Shown: positions 56,556 through 63,473 of the stretch, piece after piece
Position numbering within the stretch: the first letter of the stretch is position 1
Layout: each line of letters begins with the position of its first letter
From: a virus
Length of the DNA stretch: 63,473 bases
Direction: 5' to 3' (one strand)
IMG/VR virus record: IMGVR_UViG_3300049811_000819
Coordinates: 1-63,473 of that record
Made by a program: the position numbers and the translations under genes
The notes under the pieces: generated by a model
The model's database searches: none
Told to the model about the DNA's origin: nothing
What the model saw: the letters and a program-made list of their open reading frames with translations, nothing else

Positions 56556-56672
56556 TTCTTCCAGCACAGAAGTAATACTCCGAGTACCTTTGTGACTCCT
56601 GAGCCACTCCAAACACTCTGGGGCAATTCGTGCCGAAAATGGGACTCGATCTATTTTTCTATGCTGTTTCAT
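56463..56672 (-). CDS. Ribbon-helix-helix-like protein
   Basis: 69 residues. RVPFSARIAPECLEWLRSHKGTRSITSVLEELIKNQ fits the RHH pattern (short strand, helix, turn, helix). C-terminus is acidic. A small DNA-binding regulator is likely; overlaps the upstream DUF6464-like gene by 14 bp. The antisense overlap with a rightward membrane peptide is odd. Confidence 0.6.
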   Translation of the reverse strand: MKQHRKIDRVPFSARIAPECLEWLRSHKGTRSITSVLEELIKNQMKKEYGNLEDSPEEKPCDDIDLQVK

Positions 56673-56898
56673 TATAATAATTCCGTTCGCTACATTCTAA
56701 ACAAGGAATAGACGGATTGACAGCACACTTTAAAACAGGTTCCTTGGAAAAGTAAGGACAGTTGAACATTTTTAGCTGTTCTTCTGTTGATAATTTTCCC
56801 CATGTTGTAGGCTCAGGATTGTTATTAGACTTAAAAATACTTACTAAAAACATTGCCGTTAGGTAGCCGATGTGAAATAGACCATGGAGTAGTTTCAT
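56659..56898 (-). CDS. DUF6464-like small cysteine protein
   Basis: 79 residues. Residues 1-23 form a membrane segment (FHIGYLTAMFLVSIF), then a Cys-rich ending CPYFSKEPVLKCAVNPSIPCLEC, which matches the 'C.YF....lrCAVNP..pC..C' signature I associate with the cyanobacterial family DUF6464. Function unknown; supports a cyanobacterial host. Confidence 0.65.
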   Translation of the reverse strand: MKLLHGLFHIGYLTAMFLVSIFKSNNNPEPTTWGKLSTEEQLKMFNCPYFSKEPVLKCAVNPSIPCLECSERNYYNETA

Positions 56899-56900
56899 AT

Positions 56901-57047
56901 TTAATTACTTGTTCTAAGTTTAATTACTTGTTCTAAGGTTTCTATCGCCTCATCGAGACCAGAAGCGGGTACTTGCTTAACCAATCCAATAAGCTTTAGG
57001 AACTTTTGGATGTTAGGGTGATTGATGTCTTGGTTTTGAAATTTCAT
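56901..57047 (-). CDS. Small hypothetical protein with 3' direct repeat
   Basis: 48 residues (MKFQNQDINHPNIQKFLKLI, DEAIETLEQVI). Its ATG overlaps the stop of the fibre gene (TAATG), so translation is likely coupled. An 18-bp direct repeat (TTAATTACTTGTTCTAAG at 56901 and 56919) ends the gene and encodes repeated LEQVI/LRTSN text. A fibre-associated chaperone is possible; no family recognised. Confidence 0.55.
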   Translation of the reverse strand: MKFQNQDINHPNIQKFLKLIGLVKQVPASGLDEAIETLEQVIKLRTSN

Positions 57048-57961
57048 TAAGTCAATCCTTGCGTCCATACTCTCATTAAAATTCTCTCACTGCCAAATTC
57101 TCCTACGCATATCCAGAATTGATTGTTACTACCATCAGGATCAGTACCTGTATTGCGATAAATCTGACCAACAGGAATAGCAAGAGATGTTTTTAATAGG
57201 TTTGATGCTACACCAATTGCACGATTAGGACTAGCATCATCTCTAATTACTAAATCGGTTGTGTTTGCTCCTGGTGTTGAGGTTTGACAAGTAATCGAAT
57301 AGTTAGCGATAGAATCAGCACTTGAAGCTGTAGGCACCCTTAAAGCTGTTCTTGTGTTGCTGTTTATTGACGCTATTCTAGCTCCCGTGCGAAATGTATT
57401 GGTTTCGCCCAAAATAAGATAAACAAAATTTAAAGGAGCAAAACTACCAGAATACAACGGATTCTTTAACCAACCATAATAAAAAAAACGGTAGCTACTA
57501 CTATTAAAAGTGTTTCCGTTCCTTCCGATAGAAAACATTGCTAAAGATTCAGTGTTTAAACACCAATATTGTAATTGGGTTGAATCTGGAATATCAAAAA
57601 ACCAGGACTGATTGGCGGCTGGTGAGTTATAACTAACTGTCGCAACCTCTTGACTACTAGCAGTATTACTAGAAGAAAGACTGCTTCCTATTCTAAACCT
57701 ATTCCCAGTAGTAGAAGGGTTATTATTACTACCAATTAAAGCAGGTCTGGCTATAGTTTCCGATAGAGATGGGAGTAATAAGCCCATGGTGTTACTAGAA
57801 GAAATAACCGCACAGGTTTGTCCCAAGCTTGTGTTTATCCAATCACGCAAAGTAGTTTGAGAAATATTTTCGGCACGAGAGTCATTAACAAATAAATTAC
57901 TTCGCCATCCAAAATAATAATTCCCTACATTGTCTTGATTAGTTAAATTAGGTGTACTCAT
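57047..57961 (-). CDS. Tail fibre / receptor-binding protein of the second cassette
   Basis: 304 residues, rich in Ser, Asn, Thr and aromatic residues (RFFYYGWLKNPLYSGSFAPL), typical of a beta-structured fibre tip. No enzymatic motif. It ends the second fibre cassette. Starts with ATGA coupling to the repeat protein. Confidence 0.6.
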   Translation of the reverse strand: MSTPNLTNQDNVGNYYFGWRSNLFVNDSRAENISQTTLRDWINTSLGQTCAVISSSNTMGLLLPSLSETIARPALIGSNNNPSTTGNRFRIGSSLSSSNTASSQEVATVSYNSPAANQSWFFDIPDSTQLQYWCLNTESLAMFSIGRNGNTFNSSSYRFFYYGWLKNPLYSGSFAPLNFVYLILGETNTFRTGARIASINSNTRTALRVPTASSADSIANYSITCQTSTPGANTTDLVIRDDASPNRAIGVASNLLKTSLAIPVGQIYRNTGTDPDGSNNQFWICVGEFGSERILMRVWTQGLT

Positions 57962-58203
57962 GGTGTTCTGTCAAATTGATTAATATCTTGTGAACAATAG
58001 AGAAAAGTACCGTCACTTGCAGATGTAGCCGGTCGCCAATTATCTATTTGTGAATTAGCTAATTGGCAATAGAGAAAAGTACCGTCACTTGCAGATGTAG
58101 CCGGTCGCCAATTATCTATTTGTGAATTAGCTAATTGGCAATATAAGAAAGTTCCATCAGCAGGGATTCCTTGATCTCCCCATAGAACTAAGTGAGAAAA
58201 CAT
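57958..58203 (-). CDS. Tandem-repeat fibre protein
   Basis: 81 residues. After LVLWGDQGIPADGTF, the unit DGTFLYCQLANSQIDNWRPATSAS appears twice and then starts a third time. It is encoded by 72-bp tandem repeats. The repeats probably form stacked elements of a fibre shaft; copy number may vary between isolates. Confidence 0.65.
   Translation of the reverse strand: MFSHLVLWGDQGIPADGTFLYCQLANSQIDNWRPATSASDGTFLYCQLANSQIDNWRPATSASDGTFLYCSQDINQFDRTP
57995..58138. repeat. 72-bp tandem repeat, two perfect copies
   Basis: Copy 1 57995-58066 and copy 2 58067-58138 are identical by eye; a third, diverged partial copy follows to about 58165. Encodes the repeats of the fibre protein. Confidence 0.9.
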
Positions 58204-59162
58204 TAAATATAGCCTCTAGAAACTGAGCCAAAAAGATTTGTCCCGTCGCTAACAAAACTAAATATATCAACAGCATTAGGTGATGTTGATAATATAGGAG
58301 TTAGCGAAAATTTATAAGCAGAATTAAACGTTAATGTTCTGTTTCCTGTGCTATCTTGTTTAACAATCAAAATATAAGTTCCTCCTGCCTGAATATTAGT
58401 AGGGGCGGCTAAAGTTCTGTTACCTCCAAGTGTTACAGTAGCTACTTGCTGAGTATTTAAATTCCAGTTAATGGTTGCTCCATCGGTTAAACTAGCAAGG
58501 GGAAATCTTTGCTGTCTGGTGAAATCGTTGACGGCAGAAATTCTAGCTCGATCACTAATTTGTGCCTGTAGTTTTTGCAAGGCTGTCAACAAAGTATCGG
58601 TAGCAGCAATTGCTGTATTAGTGCCTGTAGTCAAGCCTGTTAAAACAGTTGCTCTAACCTTGTCAAAGAAATCAAAAAATCCTTTATCCCCTGATTCTTT
58701 TCCGTAAAAAGTGTCGTCAGCAGGATCGCCAGCGATACTTTCTGCTGCGTCAACAATGCCATCGTTGTCTGTGTCGTAAACTGAGCGATTCATGTCACCG
58801 ATGGCAGCGACCCATGCAGTCCCATCAAATACAAGGTCTGAGCCAGAAAGGAGCGACACTTTTAGCCCTGCAAAAGGTGCGTAAAATTTCCACGATCCTG
58901 ATACAGGTTGTCCGTTTGCACTGATTACTGGGCAAGCGATCTGGTTAGTTTTTCCTGCCCATGCACCTGATGCGCCCGTGGGAACAAGGTAAAAAGAATC
59001 GGGAGTTAGTCCGCTTGTCGGGGGCGTAGTTAAGGTTCGAGAAATAATCGGAGCGCGTCCAACGCTCACAAGACGGAATAACTCGTTAGCGACTTGCTCC
59101 TTAAATTCTTGGGAAGAATTTAGTAAAAGCCCGTTATCTCCCAGTATTCTCGCTGTAGTCAT
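58203..59162 (-). CDS. Tail fibre protein with DUF2793-like segment
   Basis: 319 residues from the ATG at 59162 (GAGGAG upstream). LTPDSFYLVPTGASGAWAGK, ISANGQPVSGSWKFYAPFAG and LVFDGTAWVAA follow the DUF2793 fibre/tail pattern; YDTDNDGIVDAAES is a calcium-binding-like DxDxDG loop. The C-terminal half has beta-strand text (LGGNRTLAAPTNIQAGGTYI) seen in many fibres. First gene of the second fibre cassette; overlaps the helicase end by 29 bp. Confidence 0.7.
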   Translation of the reverse strand: MTTARILGDNGLLLNSSQEFKEQVANELFRLVSVGRAPIISRTLTTPPTSGLTPDSFYLVPTGASGAWAGKTNQIACPVISANGQPVSGSWKFYAPFAGLKVSLLSGSDLVFDGTAWVAAIGDMNRSVYDTDNDGIVDAAESIAGDPADDTFYGKESGDKGFFDFFDKVRATVLTGLTTGTNTAIAATDTLLTALQKLQAQISDRARISAVNDFTRQQRFPLASLTDGATINWNLNTQQVATVTLGGNRTLAAPTNIQAGGTYILIVKQDSTGNRTLTFNSAYKFSLTPILSTSPNAVDIFSFVSDGTNLFGSVSRGYI

Positions 59163-60957
59163 CTCCAAACTCCTCGCGCATACACTTTTCTATCCAATCG
59201 GGATTACTACAGCAACGGTTCAAGTAATCCTGATAACTTTTCACGTCATCTTTAGTATAATTCGATCCGAACACTGCGTATAATTTCCAGAATGTTTTAG
59301 GCCACCATTGAGACAGCTTATAGATCCTGACGATTTCATATCGCGCCCATTCTGGTTTTTTGTTCTTATTGTACGCTTCTCGCCTTGCCTGCCGATAAGC
59401 GTAGTACAGTTTTTTGTCTTCGTCTGGAAGTATTTGCTGAAGCTTTTCGTTGGCGATCCGTTTTTCTGTTTTTCCAGAAACAAACTCGAATCCACACCCT
59501 GGACAGATACGAGCGGAGGCGTGAACTATACATCCACAATTCTCGCATTCCTTGATAGGAGCCTCACCTTTTTCAAGGTTACTAGAATTTCTTAGCGCAG
59601 GATAGGTCACGTCCTCGATAAACCCGTGTCGTTTGACATTGCCTGCCTGATCTAGGACAAGGCAATCGGTTTTTTTAAGCCGTGGGCAAAGTCGCTGGCC
59701 GCGCCCTGTCATCTGAATATAAAGCGTGACGCTTTTAGTTGGGCGGGAATGAATAATACAGCTAATTTCAGGTAGATTAAAGCCGATTCCGCAAGTATTA
59801 ATGTTTATAATCCCTCGTGTTTTTAGTTCTGCTACACTTTTAAAAATCTCCCGTCTTTCCTCGGATGGGGTTTCGGCGGTAATCACAGAGACAGGGATTC
59901 CCTGATCAGTAAATTCTTTCGCAAGCGAGGCGGCGTGAACTTTTCCTGCTGCAAAACAAACAAACTGACGATTTTGCCCAAGCCGCTTGTATTCCGAGAC
60001 AATCGACTGTACCGCCTCTAAGCATCGGGTTTCTAGTTCTGCTGCATCAAAATCGCCACCTGTGCTTTTAACTCCTTTTGTGTCGATCTGGTCTTTTGTA
60101 GAGAAATAAACGCATCCTACGAGCGCGCCGCGTTCGATCATCTCTTTCGGGGTCGGGCCGGTTACTTGTGTCTCGAAAATGTCTCCTAGTTCTTCGCGCT
60201 TTGATAATCGCCATGGGGTCGCTGTTAGTCCGATGACGATTCGATTATCCGATGATAGTTTTTTCCCTGCGAATAAATGTTCTTGTTTCCGCAAAATTTC
60301 CCACGCAGAATTTAATTCTTGCATCTTCTCTTTACTTCCCCCGTGATCGGGGGGATGGAGAAGCGCAAGAGATTTATATTTTTGCTTTGCCTCCTCAAAA
60401 GTGACTCGATACTCAAATTCTAAGTCTTCTCTTTCGACAGCGATCCCTAAAGTAGCTAATTCGCTAGAAATCTCTTTTATCGAGGTTGTCTGTTTTCCAC
60501 CTTTAAGATTGTTGAAATTGCCTCGAAACCACTGACAATATCCAGACAAATGTACCTCGTCAAGCAGAATAACTTCGGGATTGAACCACGAAATATCTCG
60601 CCTTGCTAAGGTTTGAGTTGTGGCAATCTGTACTTTTTGTAGGCGGTCTTCTTTGTATTCCCCAGCGATTACTCCTGCGGTTAATCCGAATTTTTTAAGT
60701 ACCTCTATGGTCTGGTCGATTAAACAGGTAAACGGCACAACAATTAAAGTACGGCGTTGTCTTTTAATTGCTGCATCATAGATGATTTGGCAGAATAAAA
60801 TAGTTTTTCCGTATGAGCAAGGTGCAATAACTAGAACTCGCTTAAATCCTGCTTTAAGCTGATCATAAATCTCTTTTTTAAGAGCTTTTTGATCAGGGCG
60901 AAGTTGAATTGTCGGAGTTGGGATTACAGGAGTTTCTTTAAGTAGTGCTAGAGCCAT
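59134..60957 (-). CDS. SF2 DEAD/DEAH-type helicase with J-domain insertion and zinc ribbon
   Basis: 607 residues from the ATG at 60957 (AAGGAGAG upstream). Motifs: Walker A APCSYGKT (45-52), motif II LLDEVH (131-136), motif III GLTATP (243-248), VI QMTGRGQR (415-422). Between II and III there is YKSLALLHPPDHGGSKEKM followed by QELNSAWEIL (~194-222), a J-domain-like helix pair with HPPD in place of HPD. A four-cysteine ribbon (CENCGC...CPGCGF, 471-489) ends the helicase core. Expected role in replication, recombination or DNA repair. Confidence 0.85.
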   Translation of the reverse strand: MALALLKETPVIPTPTIQLRPDQKALKKEIYDQLKAGFKRVLVIAPCSYGKTILFCQIIYDAAIKRQRRTLIVVPFTCLIDQTIEVLKKFGLTAGVIAGEYKEDRLQKVQIATTQTLARRDISWFNPEVILLDEVHLSGYCQWFRGNFNNLKGGKQTTSIKEISSELATLGIAVEREDLEFEYRVTFEEAKQKYKSLALLHPPDHGGSKEKMQELNSAWEILRKQEHLFAGKKLSSDNRIVIGLTATPWRLSKREELGDIFETQVTGPTPKEMIERGALVGCVYFSTKDQIDTKGVKSTGGDFDAAELETRCLEAVQSIVSEYKRLGQNRQFVCFAAGKVHAASLAKEFTDQGIPVSVITAETPSEERREIFKSVAELKTRGIININTCGIGFNLPEISCIIHSRPTKSVTLYIQMTGRGQRLCPRLKKTDCLVLDQAGNVKRHGFIEDVTYPALRNSSNLEKGEAPIKECENCGCIVHASARICPGCGFEFVSGKTEKRIANEKLQQILPDEDKKLYYAYRQARREAYNKNKKPEWARYEIVRIYKLSQWWPKTFWKLYAVFGSNYTKDDVKSYQDYLNRCCSNPDWIEKCMREEFGDDYSENTGR

Positions 60958-60993
60958 GTTTTTTCTCTCCTTGTTTTTTTTTTGTGAAAGCAA

Positions 60994-61419
60994 TTAGCAA
61001 TTTCTATTAAGATTAGAATCTAGCCACAACTTTTCTAAGCTTTTGGTCTCCCATTTTTCAAAACCGTAGGGATAACCCATTAACTCTAGCAAGGAGGAGA
61101 GATTATTCCAACGAGCATAAAGAGGAGATGCAATTATTGCTTTTTTTACGGCTTTTTGGGGTAGCTGAAGATATACTTTTAATTGTCTAGGGTCATCGCA
61201 AAATTTACGCCCGTTCCAGAATTGCTTGACTTGCGAATCTTCTACTGATACTATGCCATACAATTTTTGCAAGATAGTATCAGGACAACGTACTGACAAG
61301 CCTTGAAAGCTTGCTAGTATTTCTTCTATTGACTGATTCAATGACTGATTTTTTGATTCAGCAAAAGACTTTAGATGCTGAATCAAATCATTGTTTAGGT
61401 AAATTTCGATTTTTTCCAT
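60994..61419 (-). CDS. Hypothetical protein with RHH-like N-terminus
   Basis: 141 residues. MEKIEIYLNNDLIQHLKSFAESKNQSLNQSIEEILASF fits a ribbon-helix-helix dimer. The C-terminal two-thirds (QLPQKAVKKAIIASPLYARWNNLSSLLELMGYPYGFEKW) are helical and not recognised. It is 36 bp upstream of the helicase and could regulate it. Confidence 0.6.
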   Translation of the reverse strand: MEKIEIYLNNDLIQHLKSFAESKNQSLNQSIEEILASFQGLSVRCPDTILQKLYGIVSVEDSQVKQFWNGRKFCDDPRQLKVYLQLPQKAVKKAIIASPLYARWNNLSSLLELMGYPYGFEKWETKSLEKLWLDSNLNRNC

Positions 61420-61568
61420 GTCACTTACAGAAAAACTTCAAACAACATATCGTGATATATTTTGGCTAAAAACATATCTTTTTCTGTTATTAAAAGATGC
61501 CAATTTTTTATTGACAACCAAAAAAGTTTCCAACCAAAAAACCAATACTTTAGTTTAATCATTATCTT

Positions 61569-61838
61569 TCATTTACTTTTTACTTCTTCTTGCAGTGCGA
61601 TTGCGCTATGAATTGACAAAGGTATATCGTTGTCTAACAGTTCGAGGGTTTTGTCGTCTTCCTTGACGTTTGTTCGTGCGTCAAGTAAGCTGTTTTGATA
61701 TTTACCTGTTAGCTTGATTTGCAAAAGGCTTCTTTTTCCTACTGGCGATATGGATTCTATCTCTCCTGCTAAAAATAAAGGGCTAACATCGTATAACAGG
61801 ACTTTATCGCCGCACTTTAGGTCTTTTACTGTTTTCAT
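61569..61838 (-). CDS. Small hypothetical early protein
   Basis: 89 residues from the ATG at 61838, chosen because GGAG lies 7 bases upstream and because it overlaps the preceding stop (ATGA). Beta-rich N-terminus (GDKVLLYDVSPLFLAGEIESI) like a small barrel. Last cistron of the operon starting at 62209. The 149-bp gap after it (61420-61568) contains AT-rich text and no gene. Confidence 0.6.
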   Translation of the reverse strand: MKTVKDLKCGDKVLLYDVSPLFLAGEIESISPVGKRSLLQIKLTGKYQNSLLDARTNVKEDDKTLELLDNDIPLSIHSAIALQEEVKSK

Positions 61839-61993
61839 AGTTTTCTCCATTCCTTTAAATTGGCTTTGCAAGTTAACAGATGGGCTTTAAATCGTTCAAC
61901 GGACTCTCTTTCTTCGATTTGCTTAACAATTCCTTTGGAGTTTTCGGGATCGTGTTCGCTTACGGCTTTCCAAGAAATAGCTTTTTCTCTCAT
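61835..61993 (-). CDS. Small hypothetical protein
   Basis: 52 residues (start MREKAISWKA, helical KGIVKQIEERESVERFKAHL). AAGGTG precedes the ATG, and the stop overlaps the next start (ATGA), so this short frame is a genuine coupled cistron by its position. No family recognised. Confidence 0.65.
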   Translation of the reverse strand: MREKAISWKAVSEHDPENSKGIVKQIEERESVERFKAHLLTCKANLKEWRKL

Positions 61994-62002
61994 GCTGTCA
62001 CC

Positions 62003-62209
62003 TTACTTTTTAGCTGACTTTAACTTGACTGGGAGCATTCCATGCTTTTTTAGCTGTGCATTTATCTCGTTGATTTTGTTAGTCAAAATTTCTCTTTTGA
62101 GTTTGCCTGTTGGATCAATAGTTCCTGTTGCCTTAGAGTGCAATTGTCCTTTATACCAACAAGCTAAAGAGACGAGGGTTTGTCCGTTTTCGTGCAACAA
62201 AGGGTTCAT
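62003..62209 (-). CDS. Small hypothetical early protein
   Basis: 68 residues. The first half is beta-like (QTLVSLACWYKGQLHSKATG), and the second is a basic helix (REILTNKINEINAQLKKH) with a Lys-rich end. First cistron after the near-consensus promoter at 62240-62269. No family recognised. Confidence 0.6.
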   Translation of the reverse strand: MNPLLHENGQTLVSLACWYKGQLHSKATGTIDPTGKLKREILTNKINEINAQLKKHGMLPVKLKSAKK

Positions 62210-62239
62210 CCGATATTCCTTGTTTTTGTCGTTGATTGA

Positions 62240-62269
62240 ATCATATCAATTCTTTCTTGAATTGTCAAG
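62240..62269 (-). promoter_or_regulatory. Leftward promoter, operator-like -35
   Basis: Minus strand TTGACA (62263-62268), 17-bp spacer, TATGAT (62240-62245). The -35 is inside CTTGACAATTCAAG and overlaps the stop of the CoiA-like gene. Confidence 0.8.
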
Positions 62270-63473
62270 TAAGTTCTGTAAAATCTTCTTTCCGAAAACA
62301 GAAAAACTTGTATCCCTTCCACTCAGGGAATTCGGGATCGGTTGATTCAAAGTGATAATAAGTTCCGAGTGCAGTTTTTATCGTTCCAAGGGGTTTACAA
62401 ATATTAAAAATATGCCCGAAAGAAGTCACTTGGTAACGGCGATCAGGATAGCGTGATTCTTGGTACTCTCCGACAAAAATAGGAGCAATAGTCTCTTTTT
62501 CTTTTGGCGACTTGGCTGACTTGCTTTTTCGGCGGTATTGATAGCTAGAAAGTGGGAAAGGAGCTACAGGAGTAAATCGGTCGTCGTCTTTACAGGTAAT
62601 TACTGTTGTTAGTCTGTAGTTGTCTTTGTAATATTTTTCAAGCTTCGATTGGTATCTTTCTATGTCTGCTTTTTTGATACATCGTCTATATTCTTTGTAA
62701 TCTGGAAGCTTCGATGTGTCTCCGCTCAAAAAAACTTCAAAAACTTTGTTAGGACAAGGCAAATCTGGATCAAGAATTTCTTGTTCTTTTGTGTAGTCTT
62801 CTGTTGACCAATCAACAAACTTATAGTGATTCCAATAGCGGGGACGATTTTTCTCCCCAATTCTTTCATTCCACAAGAGTTCTATATCATCAAGACTTAA
62901 AGCGATTAGCTCATCGTCATTTTTCGTAAAAGGAGCATAAAAATAACCGAATTTTCTTTCACATAATAATTTTAGTCGAGCAGTCGCTCTGTTCTCTTTT
63001 TTAAAAAGCCAAATGCAGTCTATCCCTTTTCGATGATAAAACTCAGTTCGAGCAAGGAATTCTCTATCATCCATCCTTGAAAGTTGTACCTCGAAAACAA
63101 TAAGTGGCTTACCAGTTTGATCTGTTAAACAGAGGTCTGCACGGCGTTCATTCCCGAATCTTCTTTCGGGTATTAATTGATTTTCGGAAATTCCTCTTTT
63201 TACCAGTTCTCCTAGCAGAAGAATAACGCACTCGCTATGTTCTGCGGTTGAGCGGAGTCCATAAGTACAGGAAATTTCTCGATCACCGAGATGGGAGAAA
63301 AAAACTCGTTCCCCTTGAGATTTTTTAATACAGAATTTTGATCCACAATCGGGGCAGGAAAAAGTGTGTTCCTTAAACCTATTGATTAATTCTAATCTTG
63401 ACTTGAAATGAAGGGAAACTACCCTGGTAGGCGTTTGATCGGCTTCCCGAACAGCAATACTTGTAAAAGGCAT
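62265..63473 (-). CDS. CoiA-like zinc/PD-(D/E)XK nuclease-type protein
   Basis: 402 residues whose ATG is the last base triplet of the window. Layout of CoiA competence proteins: a zinc-binding part (FSCPDCGSKF Cys40/Cys43, FFSHLGDREISC His61/Cys69, AEHSE His79), then a restriction-like nuclease core (RRADLCL Asp113, IVFEVQLS Glu128-x-Gln130). The C-terminal 250 residues are extra. CoiA relatives act on incoming or phage DNA; here replication, repair or superinfection exclusion are possible. No upstream sequence is available, so the start cannot be checked. Confidence 0.7.
   Translation of the reverse strand: MPFTSIAVREADQTPTRVVSLHFKSRLELINRFKEHTFSCPDCGSKFCIKKSQGERVFFSHLGDREISCTYGLRSTAEHSECVILLLGELVKRGISENQLIPERRFGNERRADLCLTDQTGKPLIVFEVQLSRMDDREFLARTEFYHRKGIDCIWLFKKENRATARLKLLCERKFGYFYAPFTKNDDELIALSLDDIELLWNERIGEKNRPRYWNHYKFVDWSTEDYTKEQEILDPDLPCPNKVFEVFLSGDTSKLPDYKEYRRCIKKADIERYQSKLEKYYKDNYRLTTVITCKDDDRFTPVAPFPLSSYQYRRKSKSAKSPKEKETIAPIFVGEYQESRYPDRRYQVTSFGHIFNICKPLGTIKTALGTYYHFESTDPEFPEWKGYKFFCFRKEDFTELT

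Noticed and set aside
57995-58138. CRISPR array
   Set aside because: The repeats are contiguous 72-bp in-frame coding units without spacers; no cas genes are present and no other repeat-spacer pattern was noticed in the window.

Overview
The window reads as a nearly complete tailed-phage genome (siphovirus-like, apparently temperate) of a phycobilisome-containing cyanobacterium. It carries a full set of head, neck, long-tail, lysis and integration genes. The cyanobacterial link comes from an nblA gene (phycobilisome degradation, a known passenger of freshwater cyanophages), at least a dozen GCGATCGC (HIP1-type) octamers, a DUF6464-like cysteine protein and other cyanobacterium-flavoured small proteins. 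Whether it sits in a chromosome cannot be told: the first base is the ATG of the integrase and the last bases are the start codon of a leftward CoiA-like gene, so the window was cut at gene boundaries and no att sites are visible.

Layout. 1-4.3 kb: rightward tyrosine integrase facing a leftward early operon (excisionase-like HTH protein, DHH-like protein, Gp3-type recombination directionality factor). 4.8-25.2 kb: leftward tail operon (gp10-like neck protein, tail terminator, tail tube, a tail assembly chaperone pair made by a -1 frameshift, a 4583-residue tape measure, NlpC/P60 peptidase, tail tip hub). 25.3-30.2 kb: leftward DUF932 protein, a tRNA-like element, a winged-helix protein, a circularly permuted cytosine-C5 methyltransferase and a ParB-like protein. 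30.3-33.2 kb: rightward terminase genes. 33.3-37 kb: three Rha/BRO antirepressor-like genes and a 1.1-kb repeat-rich control region. 37.1-40.1 kb: a rightward tail-fibre cassette. 40.1-41.4 kb: leftward nblA operon. 41.5-44.1 kb: a rightward hypothetical gene, holin-like and RusA-like genes, two more antirepressors. 44.2-50.7 kb: leftward head operon (portal, EAL-domain protein, MuF, protease-like, major capsid, connector). 51-56 kb: endolysin, another Rha, a membrane coiled-coil protein, a DUF2460-DUF2163 fusion. 56.1-63.5 kb: small membrane/cysteine proteins, a second tail-fibre cassette, a J-domain-bearing helicase, small early genes and a CoiA-like nuclease.

How the genes seem to work together. 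Three families of repeated control sequences tie distant genes into regulons. First, leftward promoters whose TTGACA box lies inside CTTGACAATTCAAG. Second, spaced palindromes ATGTTA-N9/10-TAACAT in three intergenic regions. Third, a leader hairpin followed by ACTAAA in front of antirepressor genes and the RusA gene. The most unusual protein content is the tape measure, which contains regions resembling an alpha/beta hydrolase, a protein kinase, a GNAT acetyltransferase and a phosphodiester glycosidase ahead of its conventional tape-measure domain, and an EAL (c-di-GMP) domain gene embedded between portal and MuF. Both would place signalling or enzymatic modules with virion or head proteins. 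All functional assignments come from reading motifs by eye; no database search was possible.
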